Shown: positions 25,251-35,300 of the stretch, piece after piece
How the letters are laid out: every line of letters starts with the position of its first letter
How positions within the stretch are numbered: the stretch's first letter is position 1
Assembly (NCBI GenBank): GCA_905250885.1
Contig: CAJNOQ010001044.1
Coordinates: 1 to 36,767 of the forward strand
DNA length: 36,767 bases
Reading direction: 5' to 3'
Origin: Didymodactylos carnosus
Lineage: Eukaryota; Rotifera; Eurotatoria; Philodinida; Philodinidae
Notes under the pieces: generated by a model
What the model saw: only the letters and a program-made list of their open reading frames with translations
Told to the model about the DNA's origin: nothing
Database searches by the model: none
Program-made: the position numbers and the translations under genes

Positions 25251-25916
25251 GTACGACGGTGAAATTCATGGTATCCAAATAATTCATCCCTTTTCAAAAC
25301 AATTTTTATTTAAATTAGAGCAAGTTTACAATATGTTTTTACAATAATTGAAATCAGTATTTCATACTCTTTTTATGTCGCTATTTCAGAGTTTTTGTGT
25401 ATGCTTTTGTGTCCACCCACATTGACTAGAATAAGAGCATATAATTTTTGGCTGCACCAAATTATAGACTTTTAATGCCAATTCTTTCATTCTTTTATCT
25501 GTATTATGAGCCGTTGAACGATAAATAGCTTTCATTTCTCTGAAGAAACAGATCAGAAATTTCACCAGGTGAAACGGTTTGTCTCATGATACAGATAAAA
25601 GAATGAAAGAATTGCTTTTAAAAGTCTATAATTTGGTGCAGCCAAAAATTATATGCTCTTATTCTAGTCAATGTGGGTGGACACAAAAGCATACACAAAA
25701 ACTCTGAAATAGCGACATAAAAAGAGTATGAAATACTGATTTCAATTATTGTAAAAACATATTGTAAACTTGCTCTAATTTAAATAAAAATTGTTTTGAA
25801 AAGGGATGAATTATTTTTACAAAATATTGTATTTCGTAAAGTAAAGCTCTGTACACTGTTACTATAATAATTAGGATTTGTGGTTTTCTTCCAGTTATTT
25901 GCTGATTGATTTTGAC

Positions 25917-26786
25917 ATGCAATCAGCTATATATGTGAAGCATGCCATGCAAACAACTCATTACAATGATCGTGTGGGAAATCCAAAACTAGAAGTGAAT
26001 GAAAGACGATTAAGACCCATTTATGATTTTATGGAAATATCAAATTATCGAAAGGCTCTCGATCAAATCGATCGTTTATTGAAGCAACAGCTAGCATTTA
26101 TCATTGCTAATGCATTAAAACGTTTAGTATTATTAAAGCTCGAACATAGATCCGAAGCAAAACAATTAGCTGATGAATTATTTTAATTAGCATTGTCAAC
26201 GACGTCGCTACCTGTATCTTCTTCTACACGTACTCAGCAACAACAAGATACATTAGTGGATGAAAACGCTCTAACATTTTTAGCTCAATATTACAAAGAA
26301 TTACGAATGTACGTATGTATAAAAGATTATAAAAATCAAAAAATAACGGCCGATCGTTTATATAGATTAACAAAAAAAAGTTCTCTATTTGAATTGGACT
26401 TCTTTATTAGTGTATTATTACAAATTGAAGAGAATCTCCCACAATTGAAACAAACACTCTAACCAATCTACAAACAATCTAACCAACACCCAACACCAAT
26501 GACACTAAAAATGTTAGAAAAATTAGTTAAAGAACAACAACATATCAGTGAAATGGAACTGTTTTTTATATTTATACTCTCTAGAATTGAAAGAAGACTT
26601 TAAAATAGTGTTGAATTTTGTTGAAAAACATCATCAGCAATTAATGCCAACAATACCAGATAATGAAACACTCTATGTCACACTATTTCATATCAGAAAA
26701 ACGTCTGTTATACAATTATAAAGCAAAAAATTATGTTGAAACATATAATTTAGGTAAAAAATATATTGCAGATGAATTTACTATCT
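25917..26786 (+). pseudogene. NAA25-like pseudogene, N-terminal part
   Basis: Remains of NAA25, the auxiliary subunit that anchors the NatB N-terminal acetyltransferase to ribosomes. From the ATG at 25917 the frame shows VNERRLRPIYDFMEISNYRKAL, matching human NDRRLRPIYDYLDNGNNKMAI. TPR-like helices follow, then LAQYYKELR, LKMLEKLVKEQQ and EMELFFIFIL (human ERMVEKMVKEDK...EVELYYMIL). The frame is broken by TAA at 26184-26186 (inside LADELF*LAL, where the frame continues unchanged) and by TAA at 26460-26462. A one-base shift follows near 26580, after which ELKEDFKIVLNFVEKHHQQ is readable. A further shift precedes EKRLLYNYKAKNYVETY. Homology stops at about 26786, roughly residue 280 of about 970 in human. 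The gene therefore cannot make the full protein. A sequencing error could explain one lesion but hardly all. Confidence 0.78.
26665..26780 (+). repeat. Inverted duplicate of 29099-29215
   Basis: About 115 bp (from gaaacactctatgtcac to atattgcagatgaattta) are nearly identical to the minus strand of 29099-29215, differing at only a few positions. Both encode the NAA25-like EKRLLYNYKAKNYV segment. The very low divergence at non-coding and synonymous positions implies a recent copy or gene conversion. Confidence 0.85.
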
Positions 26787-27550
26787 TAACTGGTCTCAGA
26801 GAATGTGGGTAATTCTGTGGAGAATAGAAGAAAAGGCATGTTTCATTTTTTGGGGAGAAGTGATGAGATAAAGATAGTATGTGTAACTCAGCTGTTCTTG
26901 AAGTATTTAACTCGGAAAATAGCTCATTTTATGCAGAATTTTGTCAACTTTGATCCTACTATGTCAAAAAAAATCTAGAGAAGAAACTTAAGATAAAAAA
27001 ATGCGAAATACAATAGATGTGATTCAGAGACAATGAGTAGAGTAATTACCAAATCAATTAGAATGAGCGGACAGAATGGTCTATTGTTTCATTTAACAAT
27101 TGTTTCTGATGTAATTTTTCACGTTCTTTCTAATGGTATATTTGGAACTGAGTTTTGCTCAAGTTTAAAGGTCAAACAGCTCGTTTTAAATGAATTTCAT
27201 GATGGCATCCGTAATTTTCAATTTTCTGGCCTTTACAGAGTACTTTTCTTAATTATTATTTTTTCATTAGAAAGCTGAGACTTTGCTCTTTCGAATGATA
27301 TATTTGATTCGGCGTAAATTCGTCGTAACATACTTTTTCACGTTTTCTACGTTGCTGGTCTATCAATTTTGGAACAGTAAAAAGCAGGTGTGCTGATTAT
27401 TTTTTCATTAAAAAATTAACAACTTGGAATTTTGAGATAAAAATATTCACATATAGACTAGACTCCATGAGTAGCAATATGGTGAAAATCGCAGCCTTCT
27501 AGTTTATTTAGTTTCATAGATATACCAGAAACAAAAAACTTTGGCTTCCC
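26787..27550. other. Unassigned DNA between NAA25 fragments
   Basis: No recognisable protein. An 81-codon open frame (27033-27278, plus) matches nothing I know. Near its right end, 27357-27378 (ggtctatcaattttggaacagta) resembles the transposon end at 27551-27577. This may be the decayed interior of a DNA transposon or a second, older copy of its terminus. Confidence 0.45.
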
Positions 27551-27577
27551 GGCCTATCAATTTTGGAGCACACTGTA
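27551..27577 (-). mobile_element. Tc1/mariner-like terminal repeat
   Basis: Read on the minus strand from 27577 it is TA followed by CAGTGTGCTCCAAAATTG and then ATAGGCC. That is the usual form of a Tc1/mariner terminal repeat (TA target, CAGTG start). It abuts the last codons of an NAA25-like reading frame, which then runs into nonsense, so the insertion appears to truncate that copy. A weaker related copy, in the same direction, is at 27357-27378. No partner repeat in opposite orientation was found in the window. Confidence 0.55.
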
Positions 27578-27578
27578 T

Positions 27579-28323
27579 AAAAACAATTAAAATTTAACGA
27601 TAAATAATAGAGAAATAATTTAATATCAAAATTTGTCACATCTTGTTTATAACCATATTCTAATAGACAATATAGATCGATCAACAATAATTCCGATTCG
27701 TGTTGACAAATTGTTTCATTCAATATACTGACTGATATGAGAACAAGATCATTCTTGAGTAACAATGGAATACTTGGTATAGTAAATGAGAATATTGAAT
27801 AAGTTTTAAGATTATTTGTTGATGATGACTTTATAAGATATTTTGAATTTATACATAGGCGGGAACAATACAGAATATTTATTAAGCACTGAATATGAAC
27901 GGTATATGGTATTGAGTTGTGTTCAGTTTTATCACCTATTGTTTCTTGTTGATCAATGATTTTTTTAATGTATTTTTCATACCAATATTTATTCAGCTGA
28001 TTATGATATTCAACAGGTAAATATTCCATATATTTATAAAGATCATACATTGCCAAACACGACGTTTTTGACGAACATTGTTCAATATAATCTTTGATAT
28101 TCTTAAAATATGACTGATTTATGTATAGTCGGACTGTTTCAAAATAATTTTTTTTAACTTCATCGTCAGATAGATACAGTTGCTTTTCTATTCAAATCAA
28201 TGTATAATTGTCTACCAAATTCTAATCGAGCTAATTGTGGAGCGCGATCACTATTTTTTTCATCATCTTTGTCCTTTAGTCGTTTATCAGCGTCAATCGA
28301 TTTTTTAACAGATCAAATTTTAA
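27579..28323 (-). pseudogene. NAA25-like pseudogene, middle part
   Basis: The minus-strand frame contains DKDDEKNSDRAPQLARLEFG and then, in another frame, YLSDDEVKKNYFETVRLYI. It continues with CLAMYDLYKYMEYLPVEYHN and ESELLLIDLYCLLEYGYKQD. These follow the order of human NAA25 (YLAKLELIRRL, GDPEELMFQYF, FTDLKVFVDLLP, NAQFKLLLVRIYCMLGAF), about residues 300-540. A frameshift lies near 28180, and the coding homology ends at 27579 against a transposon-like terminus. With no matching N- or C-terminal part in order around it, this is a fragment. I am confident in the frameshift and truncation; assignment to NAA25 is by remembered family sequence. Confidence 0.65.
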
Positions 28324-29086
28324 AAACAGTTGTATGAAGGATAAACAGTTTATAGTAGACAATTGTCACAGAGTTGCTCGAGGAGAAGAGAAACAAAACG
28401 CTTTAGCTGTTGTTTTATAAGAGAACACCGGCATTACCCTATGATAAAAGATATTTTGACTAAAGAATAATCTTCGAATAGTTAGGAAGGAAAGGTAACA
28501 ACATTAGAATCTGCTTCTCGATAGGAATACATGTATTTTTGGGTGTCCTGCTCTGAGCCCAAAGGTACACCATTGGCTTAGTAAGTGAATATAATTAAGT
28601 TACACATCAAGTCATGTGTTCTCCTTCTCAATGTTTGTTTATCTGTTACGCAGTCATAAAAAAATTGTACACATTTATCATGGATCAGCAACAAATTTTT
28701 TATGTTTGATTATTAAAGCTGATCAGTCTATACTTTTTTTTATCGTAGTATAATTGTTTCCGTTGATACTCCTGTTAATATGTTCACAACTACCCAAAAT
28801 CAACGAACAAATTAATCCTTTTGAGATAATCTAAACTAGTTTCATATGTTAACATATCGAGACGTTTAGTTATATTTATTAATAAATACGAAGGGAAAAG
28901 TTCTAAGACTTTTAACTAAATTATTAACTTCGTAAACAATTATAGCATTAATTATCAGTTTCATCTGTTATATTATTCTAGAATTCCGTGTTTCAATGCC
29001 GTTGCTTGATAAAGTCAATTAATTCAGTTAAAAAAAAATGAACGTTGATCATAATCTAATTTAAAATATGAATCAAATAATACTTC
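28324..29086. other. Unassigned DNA between NAA25 fragments
   Basis: AT-rich, no coding frame recognised. It could be an intron between the exon ending at 29087 (donor gtatga) and the fragment starting near 28323, which would make it long for this locus. Confidence 0.4.
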
Positions 29087-29399
29087 ATACCAATTCTATA
29101 AATTCATCTGCAATATATTTTTTACCTAAATCATATGTTTTAACATAATTTTTTGCTTTATAATTGTATAACAGACGTTTTTCTGATATGAAATAGTATG
29201 ATATAGAGCGTTTCATCTCCGTTTTGCCAAATTCATATTTCAAACAGTTATCATCCATGATAGAATCATTGATTTCTTTCTCACGTATGATAACAACGTT
29301 ATTATTATTTTCATCATTTATTAATGATTTATTCACTAAGTTTTGTTGTTGAAATTTTGATTTTGTTGAAGATGGTCCAGTTGTTGATTGTTGCTGCTA
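29087..29399 (-). pseudogene. NAA25-like exon fragment (rearranged)
   Basis: After a possible acceptor (ttactag at about 29400) the minus strand is open through QQQSTTGPSSTKSKF, NVVIIREKEINDSIMDDN and SEKRLLYNYKAKNYVKTY to a GTATGA donor at 29086. The last third matches the NAA25-like block of the plus-strand copy at 26695-26786. The first two thirds do not match that copy, so the join near gatgaaacgctctat (about 29215) looks like a rearrangement point. There is no frame break within this piece, and it may belong to the same damaged gene as 27579-28323. Confidence 0.5.
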
Positions 29400-29787
29400 G
29401 TAATTGACTAAACAAAAGTGAACTCATTTGAGTAGAATGCCTATTAACCATACAATGTTTCATGATTATTTTTCGATACAAACTATAAGTTTCTTCATGA
29501 AGCTTCACGTTCCCTACAGATTTTGTCGGAAAAACAACTGACCAAAAGCCAAAACGAGTCAATTTTTTTGTTTTGGACTCGACGAATATTCGGCTCGTTT
29601 CGACGTCTGCATACGACTGTCAGTTATCATGAAATAGACATAAAGTAGACATTTTTTTAACAAACAGATGTTTAAGATCTATTAGAAAGCTAAATTGAAA
29701 TCTTTATTGTATCTGTTAGTTGATATTTGCGTATCATCCAGTTCTCTTTCTAATTTTTGATAATCATCATTCATCGTTCATTTGAAT

Positions 29788-30130
29788 TTATTTTTTTAAC
29801 CATAATTCATAATTAAATATTGTCATTTGTATTTGTTGCCATTGTTTATAAAGTACCTGTTCAATGGAGTCAAGTTTTGAAAATAAATCTTCAATGATTT
29901 GTTCATATTTATTGACTACTACAGTATTATCTGTATCGTCATGCAGTAATATTTGTGATTCGATAAATTGAGTCTTCTTTAACGTTTCATTTAATAAACT
30001 ATAAGTGTGTTTCAACTGATTCAGAAATTCATCTATTTGTTGTTGAATTGAATTAATACTCAAATCTATATTATGAGCAGATATAAACATTGTGTTCGTT
30101 TCGTTTTTAGCTAAATTATCACTAGTACAA
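29788..30130 (-). pseudogene. NAA25-like C-terminal fragment
   Basis: The minus strand is open from a possible acceptor (ttgtactag, about 30120) to a stop at 29788. It reads through SINSIQQQIDEFLNQLKHTY, ESQILLHDDTDNTVVVNKY and SKLDSIEQVLYKQWQQIQMT, a coiled-coil-like helix. Its shape and position before a stop fit the NAA25 C-terminus (SFQDYVTGLQTLI...GELLKKRLETTKKL). It lies upstream, on its strand, of the middle fragments, which is the reverse of gene order. The NAA25 assignment is tentative; any coiled-coil protein could look similar. Confidence 0.4.
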
Positions 30131-30182
30131 AATGAAAATCCGTTTAAAAAAACATGGATTAATAACAGAATTGGTATAAATA

Positions 30183-30286
30183 TAATAATAACGTTGTTAT
30201 CACATGTGAGAAAGAAATCAATGATTCTACCACGGATGATAACTGTTTGAAATATGAATTTGGCAAAAGGGAGATGAAATGCTCTA
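30183..30286 (+). repeat. Inverted duplicate of 29205-29312
   Basis: About 104 bp on the plus strand (ataataacgttgttatcaca to gagatgaaatgctct) match the minus strand of 29205-29312 with few mismatches. With the pair 26665-26780/29099-29215, adjacent halves of one minus-strand exon are copied in inverted orientation on both of its sides. Confidence 0.85.
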
Positions 30287-30490
30287 CATTAAAATGTTTT
30301 GGTGTGGGCTATATGGAATCATTAGTTCAAATGCACATCTGTTTACAGAGTAAACTAAAGGCGGTGAAAATTCAACAACAAGATTTTGCTGTATAACTAC
30401 TGAGTTGTTGTTTCTATTTTCTAAGTTTAAACCATTTTTTATGTATTTTTTTTTAATCTTCAAAATACCGTTTTGCTTGGTATCATCCAT
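30284..30490 (-). CDS. Unrecognised short open frame
   Basis: A 68-codon frame starting at an ATG (30490). It reads MDDTKQNGILKIKKKYIKNG, then LNLENRNNNSVVIQQNLVVE and ends in ...SPHQNILM at a stop inside the inverted duplicate. Codon use is plausible for the locus, but I recognise no family. It may be a true first exon cut off by the rearrangement, or chance. Confidence 0.2.
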   Translation of the reverse strand: MDDTKQNGILKIKKKYIKNGLNLENRNNNSVVIQQNLVVEFSPPLVYSVNRCAFELMIPYSPHQNILM

Positions 30491-31898
30491 TCACTATTTC
30501 TCTTTTTTACAAAAATACTAATTTTAGACGAAAAAATGTCGATAAAAGGTTTTTCTCTTCATTTTTTTGTCTGTTAATTATTTGTGAGTTATTTTGTGCT
30601 CAACAACAAGTATATTTTTTATAAGTTGATCAAACTTCTATCATCCGGTTGATGCTGTTTTTGTTCTTGCCTTTCTGTTCTTGTTGAATTCACTCTTAGA
30701 TGATTTCTAATCTCCTTACAACATTATTCTTCCATAAAACATTTTTTCCGTCAAACAATTCATACTAAGACAATTTTACACATCGTCATATGTTTTATTG
30801 TTGTGATCTCTACGTTATTTGTTTAGAGCAAATTGTTTATTCATTTTTTATTTGAGCTTAAATGTTATTATTAGTTTGTTTATTCTTTATTTGTCCATGC
30901 TGTGTAAGCATGTTTTCAACTTTGTTTCTTCTGTCTCACATTTGTTTTGTGTAAAGAAAATAACAGTCTTATAACAAAGAAGTATAGACAATCGTTGATC
31001 TAACAACACATGTGTGAAATAAAGCAAAGAGTTTGACTCTCTATAAATTAAATTCAGTTTGTGTTTTTATCTTCTAATTAATACATCAGTATTTGGAATA
31101 GTGAAAATCCTATTCCAATTTTTTTCTTAGCAAATAATTTTCATTTTGAAAACTTTATTCGTTTTATAGAGTTTACACAAATTGATTAAAATATATTCCA
31201 AGTAAGTAGTCTTCTCTATCAGAACAACAAATCTTTATTTAGATGGGATAAACAGACTAAAAGATTAGAAATAATTAATATTGCTTTAATAGTAATTCGT
31301 AGATCAGTAAGTAAAAATAATTCTCAATGGTACAGACTTAATTCGTTCGTCATGAAACTGTAGAGCACTAAGTACAAAAAGAGTTGAGATCATCATCTAC
31401 TTTCTAATTTCATCTTTTCTTTTCTCTTAGCACGATCACGACCTAGTTGATTGTCGTTAATAAATGATTTGAAACTTTAAAACATAATTTTACATCTGCA
31501 ATGATTTGAACTCAAATTCTTTTATTAATAATCATTCTCTAAATATGTGTACCATTATAATAAGTTGTGTTTGGATTTTCTTGATCGATTATTTTTTTTG
31601 CACAAACAACTCATCATCACATTTGGTTTATAGAACAAAAAAAAAACAAAACAAAAGGACAGAAACAAAAACTATTCTTATAAGCACACATCTACACGTA
31701 CATAGAAGGCTATAATCCTGTAAATTCTTGTTTAATCTTCATGTTTTATCTATTGGCAAGCAGGTTCTCCTTTTTTCCCAATGATTTATTGTCCATGTTA
31801 ATACATAGAGATTGTTGAAACAATCTATTTTTTTTCTTGATTTATATGAAAGTTTTTTCCTTCCCAAATCTCTTTTTTACTATCTTTTTACTATATGC

Positions 31899-31934
<36 letters not shown>

Positions 31935-32307
31935 GTGAACGATAGTAAGAACAGAAAACATAAAGAGAGAACTGTTACGCATCTAAGCATATTTAATTAG
32001 AGAAAAATTTAACCGGAAGAACTATAGATAGTTATACGGCAAAACAGAGAATAAATCACCATGAGGAAAGAAGAGAGGAGAGGAGTAAGTCATTTCTGTC
32101 ACTTTAATTTTGATAATAAAAGCTCAAATATGAATTTGTTGGGTAGTGCTATTGATTATTATATAGTAATCAATTCTTCTCTAGATGTTTAGATTGTAAT
32201 TAATCTTTATGCAGCTAGGTGCTTCTCGTCCATGGGATACAATTTCAGATTAACAAATATTACTGTTCGATTACGTTTTCAAATGATTATTTATTTATCA
32301 TTAGAGT
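30491..32307. other. AT-rich intergenic region
   Basis: Very AT-rich with many poly-T runs and no recognisable protein. It holds a GT microsatellite (31899-31937). The right part should contain the promoter and 5' UTR of the receptor gene that starts at 32308. Confidence 0.5.
31899..31937. repeat. (GT)n microsatellite
   Basis: About thirteen GT units, an ATAT break, then four more GT units and a final G. The tract lies about 370 bp upstream of the proposed start of the receptor gene. Confidence 0.95.
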
Positions 32308-35300
32308 ATGCGCGACTATTTCCGACTATTAATGATAATTCAAATATTTGTTGTTGTATTCCGTCGGTAAGTGTCACTAGATTGATACTTTAGATATCAA
32401 TCACTGATTTTAACACGTTTAATAAAAGACAATGATAGCCTCTCGTTGTTTGCCTTCATTATAAATTTTATGATTTGTCTATTACAGTCGATTTCTAACA
32501 TATGGATAGTCAAAATGAAATCTAGTCTTCGCCATTTATTGCACTAATGTGAAACAGTTTTTCATTTGGTATTTTCACTTATTGCTTACTGAGAAAGATT
32601 CAAACATTAGACTCAAAATTGAGAAAATTTGTGAAACTTTTGTTTTAATGACTTGACAACTATTTTGATCATCATAACCAGAATGTATTTAACATATGTA
32701 CTGAATAATACTTGACCTCGGTTCTAGTATCAAGTTTATAAGAGCTTACCTCACTTCTGGTAGCAATCACCCGAAATAATGATTTGTAAGGATGATAGAT
32801 TTTTTGTCTTTTTCACACATATATGTCCACATTTTAATTAAAAATATATTAGAGTGTTTATTCAAGCAAATTCTATTTCATTAAGTACAATGTGTTGAAT
32901 TACACGAAATTGTTCACGTTATTGTATTAGAAGGAAAAAATTATATCGATCTTTTTATTGCGAAAAATAAACAAGTTCGTGTTATATAAATATTCTTTTT
33001 GTTGACAATCCGAGAAAAGTTGGTGAAAAACATTTCATTATTATAATTAAGAAAAGGCTGCCTCAAGGTAGAAACAATAACATAGTGGCGCTCGCATTAT
33101 ATTAAAAAACAACATTCAGTAAAACATAGTTTATTTTTATGAACATGTGATATTGAAAAATCTAATTATATTACGTAATAAATACATACACTAGTCTAAA
33201 TTTTTCGTAATAGAGTTTCGTAATGACGAATTAACATTGAAAATAAACTAAAAAGTAGATAAAGCAGATTGTCTGTGGTGCTTTCCATACCAAAACTTTC
33301 CAATTCGATATATATTAGTTTCTATAGGATATTGAAATATTACACATTGAAGACTCTTCAAAAGATGCTATCTTCTATATATAAATTATTTTTTATCAGA
33401 CGTGCTATAATTTTCTTTTTCTTAGGAGTGCTCAGAAAATGAATGCTGCTCGACTCAGGGATGTGTCTATTGCAATAGAAAACTTATTAAAATCATATGA
33501 TATTCGTTTGAGACCATCGTTTGGAAGTATGCTGAGACTTTTGTACTCTATATAATACTAAGATATTAATCTCCTTCTTTTAGAAACACCGCTTCTTCTC
33601 GATATAGAAATTCGTCTAGGAAGTTTTGATAGTATATCTGAAGTAAATATGGATTATACGTTAACACTTTATTTAAATCAATATTGGAGAGATGATCGAT
33701 TAGGTATAGAAAAAAAAATCTAAAATTGTTTCGATATGATGTTATTTAAAACTTTAGCAGTATTCATTTTTAAGCATTTGGCAATGTTAGTGAAGAAATG
33801 ACATTGACTGGTGAAATTATTGATCGACTTTGGTTACCGGATACATTTTTTCCAAACGATAAAAGTGCTTATCTACATGATGTTACGGAGAAGAATAAGA
33901 TGATACGTTTAACTGGTAATGGAGATATCGTATATGGAATGAGGTAAAATTACTCTTTTCTCTCATCGTATAACTACTAGCGACTAGTAATAATTGATAC
34001 GAATTATTTAGATTTACAAGTACTCTGGCGTGTATGATGGACTTGCGCCGGTACCCGTTAGATCGTCAAAATTGTACTGTTGAAGTTGAATCATGTAACT
34101 GGTTCTTAGGGATATTGTTACAAGTATTTTAATAATTCTTCAAAATTTCAGATGGATACACTCAAGCTGATGTGATTATGCAATGGAAAAATGGAAAACG
34201 ATCTATATTGGATTTGGATAAAGTACAATTACCACAGTTTACAATAATGGATTATAATACAATTTCTTACGGCATGGATCTAGCAACAGGTCGGTGCAAG
34301 ACCATTCTTCTTTTAAATTCCTATAACTTGATTATTTCAAGGTGTTTATCAACGATTATCGTTAAGTTTCATATTACAACGAAATATTGGCTATTTTCTA
34401 TTTCAAACATATTTACCATCGATTTTAATCGTCATGTTGAGTTGGGTGAGCTTCTGGATTAATCATGAAGCAACCTCAGCTCGTGTAGCCCTAGGTATAA
34501 CGCAACAAATTATAGAGATAAAATAGTTCATTATTAAACTTTTGTTGTAGGAATAACGACGGTTTTAACAATGACTACAATCAGTACCGGTGTTCGGTCA
34601 TCTCTTCCGAGAATATCTTACGTAAAAGCAATAGATATTTATCTCGTTATGTGTTTTGTTTTCGTGTTTGCTGCTCTACTCGAATACGCAGCTGTCAATT
34701 ATCTATATTGGGGCACACGAGCGAAGAGAAGAAAAAGAAAAGCTGCAGAAAAAATAAAACAACAACGATGTGTAAGTAGAGATGTGCACGAGTATCTCGT
34801 TTACGTAAAAAATCCCATAGGATTGTGATCAAAATTTTGAACAGCAGAATAAAAATTCACGAGTTTTCCAAATTATTTTCTGCTGCTATATCAACTTGTT
34901 ATATAAATATTTGATGAGGATAATTCTTTCCTGAAAAATATTCAATCTCAATGACGTTGATCGTATTCTTTTGAAAATGATAAGATTTTTCAGAGTGGCT
35001 GATTTTTATACACTGCACTATAACCAAAACACTCGCTGAACCAAAAGTAAAAACAGCTTGATTTCGCAAATGGCTATGTGTAAAACAGAGTATTAGTCGA
35101 ATAAGTAATATTAAGACATATTTTCTCGCTCGTAGGAAGAATTTGAAATTGAGGAAGAAACAGGCGGACGTAGTTCACCAATATTAAGTTTACGGAACAG
35201 AACTGAATCAAATCATTCAAGAGAAAACTGTTTAATTCAACGTAATGTTGTTGAAGACGAACAGACTCCTCAACCACCACGATTAAATACGATTATTCGT

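Larger units (their letters stand above)
24867..25276. mobile_element. 410-bp MITE nested in the foldback arm
   Basis: The insertion is defined by comparison with the uninterrupted opposite arm of the foldback. Arm sequence stops at 24866 and resumes at 25285. The 8 bp aaataatt occurs on both sides (24859-24866 and 25277-25284), consistent with an 8-bp target-site duplication. The ends are imperfect inverted repeats of about 33 bp (left from 24867, right to 25276). The inner 13 bp (cgtcgtacactttcg region) match exactly and the outer 20 bp match at about 13 positions. There is no coding capacity. An 8-bp duplication is typical of hAT and P-type transposons; the family is not determined. Confidence 0.8.
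24845..25831. mobile_element. Foldback (long hairpin) element with TA flanks
   Basis: A long, nearly perfect inverted repeat. The left arm (24845-24866 continued at 25285-25510) matches the reverse complement of the right arm (25583-25831) for about 245 bp, around a 72-bp loop at 25511-25582. For roughly 190 bp the arms look identical by eye. The outermost bases are TA|CAATATTTTGTAAAA on the left and its complement ending ...CAAAATATTG|TA on the right. That fits a non-autonomous Tc1/mariner-type element with TA target duplication (inference). The left arm is interrupted by a second element at 24867-25276. Without that insertion the hairpin would be about 570 bp. No transposase frame is present. 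The loop contains a 15-bp palindrome (tttcaccaggtgaaa, 25560-25574). Confidence 0.85.

Noticed and set aside
31812-32000. Plus-strand open frame with a Cys-Val repeat
   Set aside because: The repeat is a translation of the GT microsatellite.
33366-33442. Alternative leader [21 protein letters not shown] directly upstream of receptor exon 2
   Set aside because: Attractive as a signal peptide, but it runs into a stop in a different frame from the receptor; the exon at 32308 joins in phase.
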